A stretch of DNA of 64,000 bases, from contig NZ_CANLRL010000004.1 of NCBI RefSeq assembly GCF_947493595.1, positions 1 to 64,000 on the forward strand. Direction: 5' to 3'. The notes under the pieces were generated by a model that saw only the letters and a program-made list of their open reading frames with translations, was not told the origin of the DNA and did not search any database. Positions 52,033 to 61,827 of the stretch are shown here, one piece after another. The stretch is from an uncultured Shimia sp. (lineage in GTDB: Bacteria; Pseudomonadota; Alphaproteobacteria; Rhodobacterales; Rhodobacteraceae). Numbering within the stretch: position 1 is the first letter of the stretch; every line of letters begins with the position of its first letter. The translations under genes and the position numbers were made by a program.

Positions 52033-53411
52033 TGGAAGTTGTTCTACTATTCTCCATGGTCATTGGCCTCTTGCTGATCGGTGTGCCGATTGCGGTGTCC
52101 CTTGGTCTCAGCTCGATCCTGTTCCTGCTGTTTTTCTCGGATGCCACTTTGGCCTCCGTGGCAGGCACGTTGTTTGAGGCCTTTGAAGGTCACTTCACCC
52201 TGTTGGCGATCCCATTCTTCATTCTGGCCTCGAGCTTCATGACCACCGGTGGCGTGGCGCGGCGGATCATCCGCTTTTCCATTGCTTGTGTGGGCCACTT
52301 GCCCGGCGGTCTGGCAATTGCGGGTGTGTTTGCCTGTATGATGTTTGCGGCGCTGTCCGGTTCATCCCCGGCAACGGTTGTGGCCATCGGTTCCATTGTG
52401 ATAGCGGGCATGCGCCAGGTGGGCTACTCCAAGGAGTTCGCCGCAGGTGTGATTTGTAACGCAGGCACATTGGGTATCCTGATCCCACCGTCCATCGTAA
52501 TGGTGGTCTATGCGGCGGCTGTGGAAGTCTCCGTTGGCCGGATGTTCCTTGCGGGTGTGATCCCGGGTCTCATGGCTGGTCTGATGCTGATGATCACCAT
52601 TTATGTGATGGCGAAAGTCAAAAACCTGCCAAAAGGTGACTGGCTGGGCTGGGGGGAGATTTTCGAATCCGGACGTGACGCCGGTTTTGGTTTGTTCCTG
52701 ATCGTGATCATTCTGGGCGGCATCTACGGCGGTGTGTTTACGCCAACCGAGGCCGCAGCTGTGGCGGCTGTCTACGCCTTCCTGATTGCCTGTTTTGTCT
52801 ACAAAGACATGGGGCCATTGGCGGCGGACAACAACGGTGGTCAAAAGGTCTCTCTGTTCAAGAAGCCTTATGCGTTGCTCACGGCGTTTGTGCATGGCGA
52901 CACCAAACACACGTTGTTTGAGGCGGGTAAGCTGACCATTACACTGCTGTTTGTGATCGCCAATGCGTTGATCTTGAAGCATGTTCTGACCGAACAGCAA
53001 GTACCGCAGCAGATCGCGGGCGCAATGCTCAACGCGGGCTTTGGTCCGGTGATGTTCCTGATCGTGGTGAACGTGATCCTGCTGATTGGTGGTCAGTTCA
53101 TGGAGCCATCGGGCCTCTTGGTTATTGTTGCACCATTGGTGTTCCCGATTGCGATCGAGCTGGGCATTGATCCGATCCACCTGGGCATCATCATGGTGGT
53201 GAACATGGAAATCGGGATGATCACGCCGCCGGTGGGGCTCAACCTGTTTGTGACCTCCGGTGTGGCTGGCATGCCAATGATGTCTGTTGTGAAGGCGGCT
53301 CTGCCATTCCTCGCAGTGCTCTTTGTCTTCCTGATTATGGTGACCTACATCCCATGGATTTCGACATATTTGCCGAACACTTTCATGGGACCGGAGATCA
53401 TCACCAAATAG
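52032..53411 (+). CDS. dctM: TRAP transporter large permease DctM
   Basis: 459 residues, about twelve membrane helices. Sodium-driven transport subunit of the TRAP family. Signatures: GVPIAVSLGLSSILFL, MFAALSGSSPATVVAIGSIV, GTLGILIPPSIVMVVYA, GGIYGGVFTPTEAAAVAAVYA and MITPPVGLNLFV. A cytosolic insert of about 45 residues (around residues 258-300) is typical of the long DctM subtype. Translation is coupled to dctQ by a TGATG overlap; a terminator follows. Confidence 0.96.
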   Translation: MEVVLLFSMVIGLLLIGVPIAVSLGLSSILFLLFFSDATLASVAGTLFEAFEGHFTLLAIPFFILASSFMTTGGVARRIIRFSIACVGHLPGGLAIAGVFACMMFAALSGSSPATVVAIGSIVIAGMRQVGYSKEFAAGVICNAGTLGILIPPSIVMVVYAAAVEVSVGRMFLAGVIPGLMAGLMLMITIYVMAKVKNLPKGDWLGWGEIFESGRDAGFGLFLIVIILGGIYGGVFTPTEAAAVAAVYAFLIACFVYKDMGPLAADNNGGQKVSLFKKPYALLTAFVHGDTKHTLFEAGKLTITLLFVIANALILKHVLTEQQVPQQIAGAMLNAGFGPVMFLIVVNVILLIGGQFMEPSGLLVIVAPLVFPIAIELGIDPIHLGIIMVVNMEIGMITPPVGLNLFVTSGVAGMPMMSVVKAALPFLAVLFVFLIMVTYIPWISTYLPNTFMGPEIITK

Positions 53412-53464
53412 CGTAGGTGACAAAGAGGAGCGCTTCCGCGCACTTATTCAGATGAGATGAGAGG

Positions 53465-53495
53465 CGACGCTCCTGTTTGGGGCGTCGTTTCTTTT
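53465..53495 (+). terminator. Intrinsic terminator of dctPQM
   Basis: CGACGCTCC (53465-53473) pairs with GGGGCGTCG (53479-53487) around TGTTT, followed by TTTCTTTTT. Confidence 0.88.
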
Positions 53496-53655
53496 TGTGG
53501 GGTGTAGTAGAGACTTTGCTGAGAAGCGGTTTAGGGGCAGGTCTGCCCTGAACGCGCCCTGTCCAGGGTGTGGTTTGAGAAAGCCGCATCAAGGCCATGC
53601 CGCTGCGCGGGCGCATACGCGCGCCTTGACCCGCCCCCCTCAAACGGCGGCGGAC

Positions 53656-54270
53656 TTAGAGGCGGGTGGCAATGTAGCCGCAGCTGGTGCGGCTTGGAGG
53701 GCCTTTGGAAAAAGGCACGGCTTGGATGTTGGTAAAACCGGTGGCGGTTAGCATGGCGTGCACGTCCGAGGGTGTGAAAGCTTTGTGGCCCCAGCGCCAG
53801 CGCACGAGGGCAGTGCACCAATGCGGTTTGCTAACCGATAAGGCGATTTGTCCCCCTTTGCGCAGACGGCTGGCAAACCAACGTAGGCCGTCTTGCGGTG
53901 TGTCGAGATGTTCGATCACATGGGCAGAGAGCAGTAGATCACAGCTGTTTTCGGGGACGGCGGTGCTGCCGAGGGTGTCTTGGTGAAAGGTCGTGTAGGG
54001 CACTTGAGAGAGGTTGTCGCGGGCCTGCGAGAGCATGTCTTCGGAACTGTCCAGCATGTGCAGGGCGCTGTGGGGCAGGTTGGTTTTGAGCCAAGCCTGC
54101 GCCAGTGCGCCAGTGCCACAGCCCGCGTCCAGAACCGTTGGATGAGTTTTTAGGGGGGGAAGGGCCGCGATGAGGTCATCATAGGCGGCGGGGTAACCAA
54201 GGCGCGTGATGTCGCTGTGCCAGCGGTGAGAAAACTGGGCATACAGGGACGAGAGCGGCGCCTTGGCCAT
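53656..54270 (-). CDS. Class I SAM-dependent methyltransferase
   Basis: 204 residues from ATG 54270 (or 54306). SAM site VLDAGCGTGALAQAWL, the acidic beta-2 end LHMLDSSEDMLSQA, and LLLSAHVIEHLDTPQDGLRW (motif post-II). The fold is Methyltransf_11/25-like. The acceptor is unknown; small molecule or lipid are likely for this family. Its start lies 4 nt from, or overlaps, the tpiA stop, so it is the last gene of a tpiA-methyltransferase operon. Confidence 0.85.
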   Translation of the reverse strand: MAKAPLSSLYAQFSHRWHSDITRLGYPAAYDDLIAALPPLKTHPTVLDAGCGTGALAQAWLKTNLPHSALHMLDSSEDMLSQARDNLSQVPYTTFHQDTLGSTAVPENSCDLLLSAHVIEHLDTPQDGLRWFASRLRKGGQIALSVSKPHWCTALVRWRWGHKAFTPSDVHAMLTATGFTNIQAVPFSKGPPSRTSCGYIATRL

Positions 54271-54274
54271 GGGG

Positions 54275-55018
54275 TTAGCTTGCGTCAAGCGCGGTGATGA
54301 TGGCACCGAAGTCGCTGGCCTTCAGGCTGGCGCCACCGACCAGCGCGCCGTCGACGTTGGAAACCGCGAAGATCTCTTCTGCGTTACTGGGTTTCACTGA
54401 GCCGCCGTAGAGTAGCGGCACAGTGCGGCCGACACCTTCGCCAAAACGACGCTCCAGGCGCATGCGCATGAAGTCGTGTACCTCGCCGATCTGGCTCATG
54501 GTGGGGACTTTACCGGTGCCAATGGCCCAGATCGGCTCATAGGCCACCACCAGGTTTTCGCCGGTGGCACCGTCTGGGATGGAGCCTGCCAATTGTCCCC
54601 CGATGATGTCTAGTGTGTTGTCGGCGTCGCGCTCTGACAGGCTTTCGCCCACGCAGATCACGGTGACAAGGCCAGCATCCCAGGCGGTTTTGGCTTTGGT
54701 GCGTACGTCTTCGTCGCGCTCGCCATGGTCTTCTCGGCGTTCAGAATGGCCGAGGATTACGTGGGAGGCGCCTGCGTCTTTCAGCATGTCGGCGGCGACA
54801 TCGCCAGTATGGGCGCCGCTGGTGTTGGCGTGGCAGTCCTGACCGCCGATGGCGAAAGTGCCCGCCACGTCTTTGGCGCGGGAAATCAAGGTGGCAGGGG
54901 GGCAGATCAGGATGTCGGTGGTGTCGGCGGTTTCGAGTGCGGCAAGCGCCTCAAGCTCCACCAGTGCTGCGGCGGTGCCGTTCATTTTCCAATTGCCTGC
55001 TGCCAGCTTGCGTCGCAT
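54275..55018 (-). CDS. tpiA: Triosephosphate isomerase
   Basis: 247 residues from ATG 55018 ([14 protein letters not shown]), with AAGGGG before it. All catalytic elements are present: Asn and Lys in AGNWKMNG, His in ILGHSERR, Glu in [12 protein letters not shown], and the phosphate loop [11 protein letters not shown]. It interconverts dihydroxyacetone phosphate and glyceraldehyde 3-phosphate in the cytosol. Confidence 0.97.
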   Translation of the reverse strand: MRRKLAAGNWKMNGTAAALVELEALAALETADTTDILICPPATLISRAKDVAGTFAIGGQDCHANTSGAHTGDVAADMLKDAGASHVILGHSERREDHGERDEDVRTKAKTAWDAGLVTVICVGESLSERDADNTLDIIGGQLAGSIPDGATGENLVVAYEPIWAIGTGKVPTMSQIGEVHDFMRMRLERRFGEGVGRTVPLLYGGSVKPSNAEEIFAVSNVDGALVGGASLKASDFGAIITALDAS

Positions 55019-55085
55019 GACGTGCCCCTTCAAAAGATGTTGTTTGGCAAAGTCATGCGGGGGCGGACGTCCTAGGTCAAGGCCA

Positions 55086-55484
55086 TCAGGTTAATTTTGG
55101 CGCACCGTTCGCGGCAACTTGCTCTGCAAGTTCGTCCATATCTTTGAATTTGATGGATTCGCCACAGCCGCAGGCGTCGGCCACGTTGGGATTGTTGAAC
55201 TTGAAGCCGCTTTCCAGGAGCGAGACTTCGTAGTCAATTTCGGTGCCAAACAAGAACATCTGCGCCATTGGGGCGATCATCACAACAGCGCCGTCTTTTT
55301 CGACCACTTCGTCATGCGGATCACGGTCGGTCACGTAGTCCATGGTGTATTCCATGCCCGCGCATCCGCCTTTCTTCACGCCAATACGCAGACCGGCGTG
55401 GCCTTCTTTGTCCATGAGCCGGGCGATCTGTTTGATCGCCGCAGGTGTCATGGTCAGGGCTTGTTTTCCGGGAATGCCAAACAT
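55086..55484 (-). CDS. A-type iron-sulfur carrier (SufA/IscA/ErpA family)
   Basis: 132 residues. HesB/IscA fold with the three cluster-ligand Cys: one in [12 protein letters not shown], two in ACGCGESI. It delivers [4Fe-4S] or [2Fe-2S] clusters to apoproteins. The short N-terminal extension [10 protein letters not shown] is usual in rhodobacterial SufA. The gene upstream on the same strand is a DUF59/SufT-like factor, so the pair forms a small Fe-S operon apart from a main suf cluster. Confidence 0.92.
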   Translation of the reverse strand: MFGIPGKQALTMTPAAIKQIARLMDKEGHAGLRIGVKKGGCAGMEYTMDYVTDRDPHDEVVEKDGAVVMIAPMAQMFLFGTEIDYEVSLLESGFKFNNPNVADACGCGESIKFKDMDELAEQVAANGAPKLT

Positions 55485-55512
55485 CGACTTTCCTTTCTAA
55501 CCTATTGAAAGA

Positions 55513-55887
55513 TTACATAAAGCCCAGTTCAAGGCGGGCTTCGTCGCTCATCATTTCCATGCCCCACGGGGGCTGCCAAACCAGCGCAACCTCAACGGTG
55601 CGCACGCCGCCAACACCGGCGATGGCCTCTTGTACCCAGCCTGGCATTTCGCCAGCCACAGGGCAACCCGGGGCGGTCAGGGTCATGATCACATTTACGT
55701 CGTTTTCCGCAGAAATCTCGATGGTGTAGATCAGGCCAAGGTCGTAGATATTCACCGGAATTTCCGGGTCATATACACTGCGACAGGCCTCTACGAGTTG
55801 CTCGTGCAAAGGATGATCCACGCTGGAAGGCGCGATCAGTGGCGTGCCTTCGACGGGATCGGAAGTTGGATCGGGGGCCTGTGTCAT
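55513..55887 (-). CDS. MIP18/DUF59 family Fe-S assembly protein (SufT/PaaD-like)
   Basis: 124 residues from ATG 55887, with AGGA 7 nt upstream; ATG 55902 is possible and longer frames are not. The domain runs from VYDPEIPVNIYDLGLIYTIEI to MTLTAPGCPVAGEMPGWV and VALVWQPPW, with the conserved Cys in APGCPVA. Such proteins help mature Fe-S enzymes. It lies 28 nt upstream of the A-type carrier gene. Confidence 0.9.
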   Translation of the reverse strand: MTQAPDPTSDPVEGTPLIAPSSVDHPLHEQLVEACRSVYDPEIPVNIYDLGLIYTIEISAENDVNVIMTLTAPGCPVAGEMPGWVQEAIAGVGGVRTVEVALVWQPPWGMEMMSDEARLELGFM

Positions 55888-55970
55888 ATTCTGTCCTGCC
55901 ATAAACCTGAGCTTTTCATATAGGAAAACTTGCAAGCGGCGTCCAGAGGGGGAGGTGAGCGAAATTGGCG

Positions 55971-56005
55971 CATCAGTATTGCGTCGGTATCGCGGCTGTT
56001 TTGCG
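55971..56005 (+). repeat. 35-bp dispersed intergenic element, copy 3
   Basis: Reads CATCAGTATT, GCGTCGGTAT, CGCGGCTGTTTTGCG. It lies between the NfeD gene stop and the Fe-S operon start. Confidence 0.55.
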
Positions 56006-56083
56006 GAGGTGCCATGAGGAGCCTGTGAGGCGTGACTTTGGCGTCCTTGACAAAGCAGCGGGGCCCGAAGGCCCCGCCAAAAA

Positions 56084-56359
56084 TCAATCGTTGATATCGT
56101 GATTGAAGGTTTTGACTTCGCTTTTTGGCAAAGCAAAAACCCGTCGCATCACCAGCCAAGCCATGAGGCTGAGGGCAGCAAACACCAGCAGGAGCATTGG
56201 CACCGACAGGAGCTGTAGCGGGCCGAGAAGGGCAACCCCAACCAAGGCCGCGCCAATGGCGAAGCCAAGGAAGATAAAGCCCGGTGCCAGTACTTCGAGA
56301 ATGGCCAGCACCAAGGCGGCGGCGAGCCAGACCCACCAAATTGTCAGAAGGTCTGTCAT
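56084..56359 (-). CDS. Short NfeD-like membrane protein
   Basis: 91 residues. Two to three membrane helices (WVWLAAALVLAILEVLAPGF; IFLGFAIGAALVGVALLG; VPMLLLVFAALSLMAWLVM) with no soluble OB domain, so it is the short NfeD type. NfeD proteins pair with SPFH proteins; the SPFH gene ends 3 nt upstream on the same strand. SD AAAGGG. It is probably involved in membrane quality control or microdomains. Confidence 0.85.
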   Translation of the reverse strand: MTDLLTIWWVWLAAALVLAILEVLAPGFIFLGFAIGAALVGVALLGPLQLLSVPMLLLVFAALSLMAWLVMRRVFALPKSEVKTFNHDIND

Positions 56360-56362
56360 CGC

Positions 56363-57247
56363 TTACCCTTTCAACAGTTTGAAGGCGTCGCCAAAGGCCT
56401 CAAGCGCCGCGGCTGGCAGCACGATGGTTTGCTTGCCGTCGCCGTTGCCAAGCGCATTGAGCGCTTCAACCTGTTTCAGCGCCACTTGGTATTGTGCCGC
56501 TTCAATGCCGTTTTCCTTGATGGCTTTGGCAACCACTTCGGTGGCGTAGGCTTCGGCGTCCGCGCTGATCCGGCGGGCCTTGGCGGTTTGCTCTGCGGCA
56601 TAGAGTTCGGCGTCCGCCTGAAGCTCTACAGAGCGCTTTGTGCCCTCGGCCTCTGTCACCTGAGCGCGACGGGCACGTTCGGCGTTCAGCTGCTGCAACA
56701 TGGCGTCGCGGGTGGCCTGATCGAGGTTCACGTCGAGGATTTCGGCGCGGGTCACTTCGATGCCCCAGTCGTCCACAGCCGTTTCGACGCTGGACTGAAT
56801 GGAACTGATCAGGCTGGCGCGATTGGATTGGACCTCGTCGAGATCCATCTTACCAATTTCTGCCCGCACGATACCTGCGACGGTGGTAGAGATAGCGCCG
56901 TCCACGTCACGGATGCGGTACACGGTCTTTTCCGGCTCCAGAATGCGGTAGAAGACGGAGGTGTCGATTTGCACCAGCACGTTGTCTTTGGTGATGGCGT
57001 CTTGGGTGGCGTTGGGCAGCTGGCGCTCCAGAATGGAGATCTGGTGGCGTACAACGTCCAGAAACGGCACCACAAAGTTGATGCCTGGCCCAAGCACCGA
57101 GTGCAGGCGGCCAAAGCGTTCCACAACGTGTTTTTCCGATTGTGGCACGATGCGCACACCTTTCAGAACCACAACAATCAGGAACACTGCGGCCAGCAGG
57201 ATCACGATGTTTTCAGATAGTAACGAGAAGATCAGGTCTTCGTTCAT
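56363..57247 (-). CDS. SPFH/band 7 (stomatin-like, paraslipin) protein
   Basis: 294 residues, ATG 57247 after GGGAGAG. One N-terminal membrane helix (IVILLAAVFLIVVVLKGV), then the SPFH domain (VPQSEKHVVERFGRLHSVLGPG; INFVVPFLDVVRHQ) and a coiled-coil region (ARRAQVTEAEGTKRSVELQA). The sequence is that of the stomatin/QmcA group. It oligomerises at the membrane and partners the NfeD protein encoded immediately downstream. Confidence 0.94.
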   Translation of the reverse strand: MNEDLIFSLLSENIVILLAAVFLIVVVLKGVRIVPQSEKHVVERFGRLHSVLGPGINFVVPFLDVVRHQISILERQLPNATQDAITKDNVLVQIDTSVFYRILEPEKTVYRIRDVDGAISTTVAGIVRAEIGKMDLDEVQSNRASLISSIQSSVETAVDDWGIEVTRAEILDVNLDQATRDAMLQQLNAERARRAQVTEAEGTKRSVELQADAELYAAEQTAKARRISADAEAYATEVVAKAIKENGIEAAQYQVALKQVEALNALGNGDGKQTIVLPAAALEAFGDAFKLLKG

Positions 57248-57377
57248 TATGCTCTCTCCCCAGAAAGTGTTTGTTATCTATGGGTTGGAATATGGTCACA
57301 TCGGCGTGTTTTACAAGTTACATGGTTCGGCGTAAGGAGGGGGAAATTTTGCGCAAACTCCCCGATGAAGGTCTCAG

Positions 57378-58508
57378 ATGTCTGAAAAGTTTTCGTTTTC
57401 GCTGCATGCCACAGATGGCAAAGCCCGCACCGGGGTGATCAACACACCACGGGGGGATATTCGCACGCCTGCGTTTATGCCGGTGGGCACGGCGGCCACC
57501 GTGAAAGCAATGATGCCAGAGAGCGTGCGCGCGACCGGGGCGGACATTCTGCTGGGCAACACCTACCACCTGATGTTGCGGCCTACAGCAGAGCGGATTG
57601 ATCGTTTGGGCGGGTTGCACAAGTTTATGAACTGGGACCGGCCCATTCTGACAGACAGTGGCGGGTTTCAGGTGATGAGCCTCGCGGAACTGCGTAAGCT
57701 GACCGAGAAAGGCGTCACATTTAAGAGCCACATTGATGGATCCAAACATTCGCTGACGCCGGAACGCTCGATGGAGATCCAGAAGCTGTTGGGCAGTGAC
57801 ATTATCATGTGTTTTGACGAGTGCCCGGCGCTGCCTGCGGATCGGGACCGGATTGCGGAGAGCATGCGGCTGTCGATGCGCTGGGCGCAGCGGTCGCGCG
57901 ATGCCTTTGGAGATCGGCCGGGGCATGCGCTGTTTGGCATTCAGCAGGGCGGACTGGAGCAGGATTTCCGTGAGGAGAGCGCCGAGGCGTTAAAAGAGAT
58001 TGGCTTTGATGGCTATGCTGTGGGTGGCCTCGCGGTTGGCGAAGGCCAAGAGAAGATGTTTGACTGTCTGGACTATGCGCCGGATATGCTACCGGTGGAC
58101 AAGCCACGTTACCTGATGGGCGTTGGCAAGCCGGATGACATTGTTGGCGCGGTGAAACGTGGCATCGACATGATGGACTGTGTGTTGCCGTCTCGCTCTG
58201 GCCGGACGGGGCAGGTGTTCACGCGGTATGGCGTGGTGAACATCAAAAACGCGCGCCACGCGGATGATCCGCGGCCATTGGACGAAAACTGTTCCTGCCC
58301 GGCCTGTTCAAATTACTCACGTGCGTATTTGCACCATGTGTTCCGCAGCAATGAAATGATTTCCGGCATGCTGCTGACATGGCACAACTTGCATTACTTC
58401 CAAGAGATCATGCAGGGCATGCGCGATGCGATTGCAGCCGGAACCTTTGACGTCTGGGAAACAGAGTTCCACGCGCAGCGCGCGCAAGGCGATATTGAGC
58501 GGCTGTGA
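57378..58508 (+). CDS. tgt: tRNA-guanine transglycosylase
   Basis: 376 residues, full length. It exchanges guanine-34 for preQ1 in tRNAs with GUN anticodons. Motifs: [16 protein letters not shown] (catalytic Asp), GGLAVGEG, nucleophile Asp in [16 protein letters not shown], and zinc ligands CSCPAC with the following His. queA is not adjacent. The next gene starts 11 nt after the stop. Confidence 0.97.
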   Translation: MSEKFSFSLHATDGKARTGVINTPRGDIRTPAFMPVGTAATVKAMMPESVRATGADILLGNTYHLMLRPTAERIDRLGGLHKFMNWDRPILTDSGGFQVMSLAELRKLTEKGVTFKSHIDGSKHSLTPERSMEIQKLLGSDIIMCFDECPALPADRDRIAESMRLSMRWAQRSRDAFGDRPGHALFGIQQGGLEQDFREESAEALKEIGFDGYAVGGLAVGEGQEKMFDCLDYAPDMLPVDKPRYLMGVGKPDDIVGAVKRGIDMMDCVLPSRSGRTGQVFTRYGVVNIKNARHADDPRPLDENCSCPACSNYSRAYLHHVFRSNEMISGMLLTWHNLHYFQEIMQGMRDAIAAGTFDVWETEFHAQRAQGDIERL

Positions 58509-58519
58509 GGAGTGTCCTG

Positions 58520-59068
58520 ATGAAGCGGTTTTTGATGGCGGCAGTGGTCGCTATGACGCCCGTTGCCGCGATGGCAGATGGGTTTTGCGGGGTCAGTGAT
58601 CCGGCGGTGGTCTATGAGCGTCTCGCGGGCAGTTGGGTGCGCGAAGGCAGCACATCTGTGGAGGGCAATGTGACCTCCTTTGTGCGGCCGGCGCGGATGT
58701 TTGCCACTGAGATTGACAACGATGGTCGGTTTTATTCCGGCTTTGTGGACAGCATCATGGGCGAAGACGTCGCGCTGCGCTGGGCAGAGCCAAAACCTTA
58801 TGACGTGGACCGCATAGATGATGTGCTGGACACAACCGTCCGTACGGATTTTGCAGATTTGTTGAGTGACACGCTATGTGGCCCGGAGGGGTTGCCACAG
58901 TTGCAGGTCGCGCTGCCGGAGTTTGATGATGGTATCACTGTATTTGGCACCATCACTCTGGTGCCGTACTTTGACGATCGGGTGCTAGAGACTTCGGAGC
59001 TGACCCTCAAAAGCGACGAAACGGTGCTTTTCATGACAGAAACGGTGCTCTTGCGTCCTGCGGAGTGA
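58520..59068 (+). CDS. Secreted conserved hypothetical protein
   Basis: 182 residues from ATG 58520 with GAGGAG. Signal peptide MKRFLMAAVVAMTPVAAMA, then a soluble, mostly beta domain with two Cys residues (CGVSDP; TLCGPEG) that could form a disulfide. No known family recognised. It follows tgt closely and is probably co-transcribed, but a functional link to tRNA modification is not implied. Confidence 0.75.
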   Translation: MKRFLMAAVVAMTPVAAMADGFCGVSDPAVVYERLAGSWVREGSTSVEGNVTSFVRPARMFATEIDNDGRFYSGFVDSIMGEDVALRWAEPKPYDVDRIDDVLDTTVRTDFADLLSDTLCGPEGLPQLQVALPEFDDGITVFGTITLVPYFDDRVLETSELTLKSDETVLFMTETVLLRPAE

Positions 59069-59166
59069 CGGCTGCACGGGCGTCCTATCGGATGGCGGGA
59101 AGCTGGAGTCTATGTGTCCGCCTCGGTTGAGTAGCCCGTGCGTCACGCCTGGAACACCTTCTCTGT

Positions 59167-59184
59167 AGGCAAAATATTTTGCCT
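59167..59184. promoter_or_regulatory. 18-bp perfect palindrome between tgt operon and lon
   Basis: AGGCAAAATATTTTGCCT is perfectly self-complementary, 180 nt before lon. It could be an operator or, read as RNA, a weak terminator hairpin of the preceding operon. Confidence 0.5.
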
Positions 59185-59363
59185 CTTTAGCCGTTTCCCG
59201 CCTTGTTCCTCACGTTCTGTAAAGGCATTGTGTGGTCCAACCAACAAAACGCCGTTGAAAGCGGGGGCGAGGCACCCCAAATCAATAAGCCGAGGAAACG
59301 GAAAGTGACCAGAGCGTTGCCACATGTGGGACCAGTGTCGCTTTGCTAGAACAAGGAATACTC

Positions 59364-61766
59364 ATGACTGAGCCCCTCAACACATCTTATCCTGTGCTGC
59401 CGCTGCGCGACATTGTGGTGTTCCCACATATGATTGTGCCGCTGTTTGTCGGCCGGGAAAAATCGGTCCGCGCGCTTGAAGAGGTGATGGCCGACGACAA
59501 GCAGATTCTGCTGTCCAGTCAGGTTGATCCTGCTGAGGATGATCCAGATTTTGACGGCATTTACCGCACCGGCGTTTTGGCCAATGTGCTGCAGCTTTTG
59601 AAGCTGCCCGATGGCACGGTAAAAGTTCTGGTCGAAGGTCAGAGCCGCGTGACCATCACCGACTTTGTTGAAAACGACGACTACTTTGAGGCCCGTGCCG
59701 AACACCTGGACGAAATGCCAGGTGACGCTGCCACCATCGAAGCGCTGCTGCGCTCTGTTGGCGACGAGTTTGAGCGCTATTCCAAAGTCAAAAAGAACAT
59801 CCCTGAAGAAGCGCTGAGCGCGGTGGAAGACGCCAGCGAGCCTGCGCGTCTGGCCGATCTTGTGGCGGGTCATCTGGGTATTGAGGTGAACGAGAAGCAG
59901 GAGCTTCTGGAAACCCTGTCCGTGAGCGAGCGTCTGGAGAAGGTCTACGGCCTGATGCAGGGCGAGATGAGCGTGCTGAAGGTCGAGAAGAAGATCAAGA
60001 CGCGCGTGAAATCGCAGATGGAGAAGACCCAGCGCGAGTATTATTTGAATGAGCAAATGAAGGCCATTCAGAAAGAGCTTGGCGACGGGGAAGAGGGCGA
60101 AGGCGAAATTGCCGAGCTCGAAGAGAAGATTGGCAAGACCAAGCTGTCCAAAGAGGCCAAAGAGAAGGCTGAGGGTGAGCTGAAGAAGCTCAAGAACATG
60201 AGCCCGATGTCTGCGGAAGCGACAGTTGTGCGCAACTACCTGGATTGGATGCTGTCCATTCCATGGGGCAAGCGTGGCCGTGTGAAGAAGGATTTGGGCA
60301 AGGCGCAAGAGGTGCTGGATACGGATCACTATGGTCTGGAGAAGGTCAAAGAGCGCATTGTTGAGTACCTTGCGGTGCAGCAGCGCTCCAGCAAGCTCAA
60401 AGGGCCAATCATGTGCCTCGTGGGCCCTCCAGGTGTGGGTAAAACCTCGCTGGGTAAGTCTGTGGCCAAAGCGACCGGTCGGGAGTTCATCCGTATCAGC
60501 CTTGGCGGGGTGCGTGACGAAAGCGAAATCCGTGGCCACCGCCGGACCTACATCGGCTCCATGCCGGGCAAAATCATTCAGGCGCTGAAGAAGGCGAAAA
60601 CCACCAACCCTCTGATTTTGCTTGATGAAATCGATAAGATGGGTCAGGATTTCCGTGGTGATCCGGCGTCTGCGATGCTTGAGGTTCTTGACCCTGAGCA
60701 GAACGGCACGTTTGTGGATCACTACCTTGAGGTGGAATACGATCTGTCCAACGTGATGTTCCTGACCACAGCGAACTCCTACAACATGCCGGGTCCACTG
60801 CTGGACCGGATGGAGATCATTTCGCTGGCGGGTTACACCGAGGACGAGAAGCGTGAGATTGCGCGTCAGCACTTGATCGACAAGCAGGTCAAAAACCACG
60901 GCTTGAAGAAGGGTGAGTTCGAAGTATCGGATGAAGCGCTGCAAGAGATTGTGCGCACCTATACCCGTGAAGCGGGTGTGCGGAACCTAGAACGCGAGCT
61001 GGCAAAACTGACCCGGAAGGCAGTCACCAAGATTGTCAAAGGCGAGGCCGAGACTGTTTCCGTGACCCCGGACAATCTGGATGATTTCCTGGGTGTAAAG
61101 AAGTTCCGCTATGGGCTGGCTGAGGACGAGAACCAGGTGGGTGTTGTCACCGGTCTGGCCTGGACCTCTGTCGGCGGTGATCTGCTGCATATCGAAGGTC
61201 TGAAGCTGCCTGGCAAAGGCCGGATGAAGACCACCGGTAAGCTTGGCGATGTCATGAAGGAGTCGATTGATGCGGCGTCTTCATATGTGCGTTCGATTTC
61301 GCCTCAGATTGGTGTGAAGCCAACGGTCTTTGACAAGATCGATATCCACGTACACGTGCCTGATGGGGCGACGCCCAAAGATGGCCCATCTGCCGGTCTG
61401 GCGATGGTGACGTCGATTGTGTCTGTGCTGACCGGCATTCCGGTGCGCAAAGATATTGCGATGACCGGCGAGGTGAGCCTGCGCGGCAACGCGATGCCAA
61501 TCGGCGGCTTGAAAGAGAAGCTTCTGGCGGCGCTGCGTGGTGGCATCAAGACGGTTCTGATCCCGCAGGAGAACGAGAAGGATCTGGCGGATATTCCGGA
61601 CAACGTGAAAGACGGTCTGGAGATCATCGCGGTGAAGCACGTCTCTGAGGTGCTGAAACTGGCGCTGACCGAAGAACCAGAAGCGATTGAGTGGGACGAA
61701 GCGGCGGAAGAAGCAGCTGCGGCGAAGCTCAAGAAAGAGGAAGCGGCCGGCGCGACAGCGCACTAA
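59364..61766 (+). CDS. lon: ATP-dependent protease Lon
   Basis: 800 residues from ATG 59364 with AAGGAA. N-terminal substrate domain (YPVLPLRDIVVFPHMIVPLF), coiled coil, AAA+ module with Walker A GPPGVGKTSLG and Walker B LILLDEIDKMG, then the Ser-Lys protease: catalytic Ser in PKDGPSAGLAM and Lys in GGLKEKLLAA. It degrades misfolded and regulatory proteins. It is monocistronic, with a terminator downstream. Confidence 0.98.
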   Translation: MTEPLNTSYPVLPLRDIVVFPHMIVPLFVGREKSVRALEEVMADDKQILLSSQVDPAEDDPDFDGIYRTGVLANVLQLLKLPDGTVKVLVEGQSRVTITDFVENDDYFEARAEHLDEMPGDAATIEALLRSVGDEFERYSKVKKNIPEEALSAVEDASEPARLADLVAGHLGIEVNEKQELLETLSVSERLEKVYGLMQGEMSVLKVEKKIKTRVKSQMEKTQREYYLNEQMKAIQKELGDGEEGEGEIAELEEKIGKTKLSKEAKEKAEGELKKLKNMSPMSAEATVVRNYLDWMLSIPWGKRGRVKKDLGKAQEVLDTDHYGLEKVKERIVEYLAVQQRSSKLKGPIMCLVGPPGVGKTSLGKSVAKATGREFIRISLGGVRDESEIRGHRRTYIGSMPGKIIQALKKAKTTNPLILLDEIDKMGQDFRGDPASAMLEVLDPEQNGTFVDHYLEVEYDLSNVMFLTTANSYNMPGPLLDRMEIISLAGYTEDEKREIARQHLIDKQVKNHGLKKGEFEVSDEALQEIVRTYTREAGVRNLERELAKLTRKAVTKIVKGEAETVSVTPDNLDDFLGVKKFRYGLAEDENQVGVVTGLAWTSVGGDLLHIEGLKLPGKGRMKTTGKLGDVMKESIDAASSYVRSISPQIGVKPTVFDKIDIHVHVPDGATPKDGPSAGLAMVTSIVSVLTGIPVRKDIAMTGEVSLRGNAMPIGGLKEKLLAALRGGIKTVLIPQENEKDLADIPDNVKDGLEIIAVKHVSEVLKLALTEEPEAIEWDEAAEEAAAAKLKKEEAAGATAH

Positions 61767-61787
61767 GGTCTTCAAAGCTTTGAAATT

Positions 61788-61820
61788 AAAGGCGCGTCGA
61801 GAGATCGGCGCGCCTTTTTT
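61788..61820 (+). terminator. Intrinsic terminator of lon
   Basis: AAAGGCGCG (61788-61796) pairs with CGCGCCTTT (61809-61817), followed by further T. It lies about 20 nt past the stop. Confidence 0.88.
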
Positions 61821-61827
61821 GTTTGGT

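Noticed and set aside
59346-60944. 532-codon minus-strand open frame
   Set aside because: Antisense to lon; composition is that of a codon shadow (Leu/His/Gln-rich).
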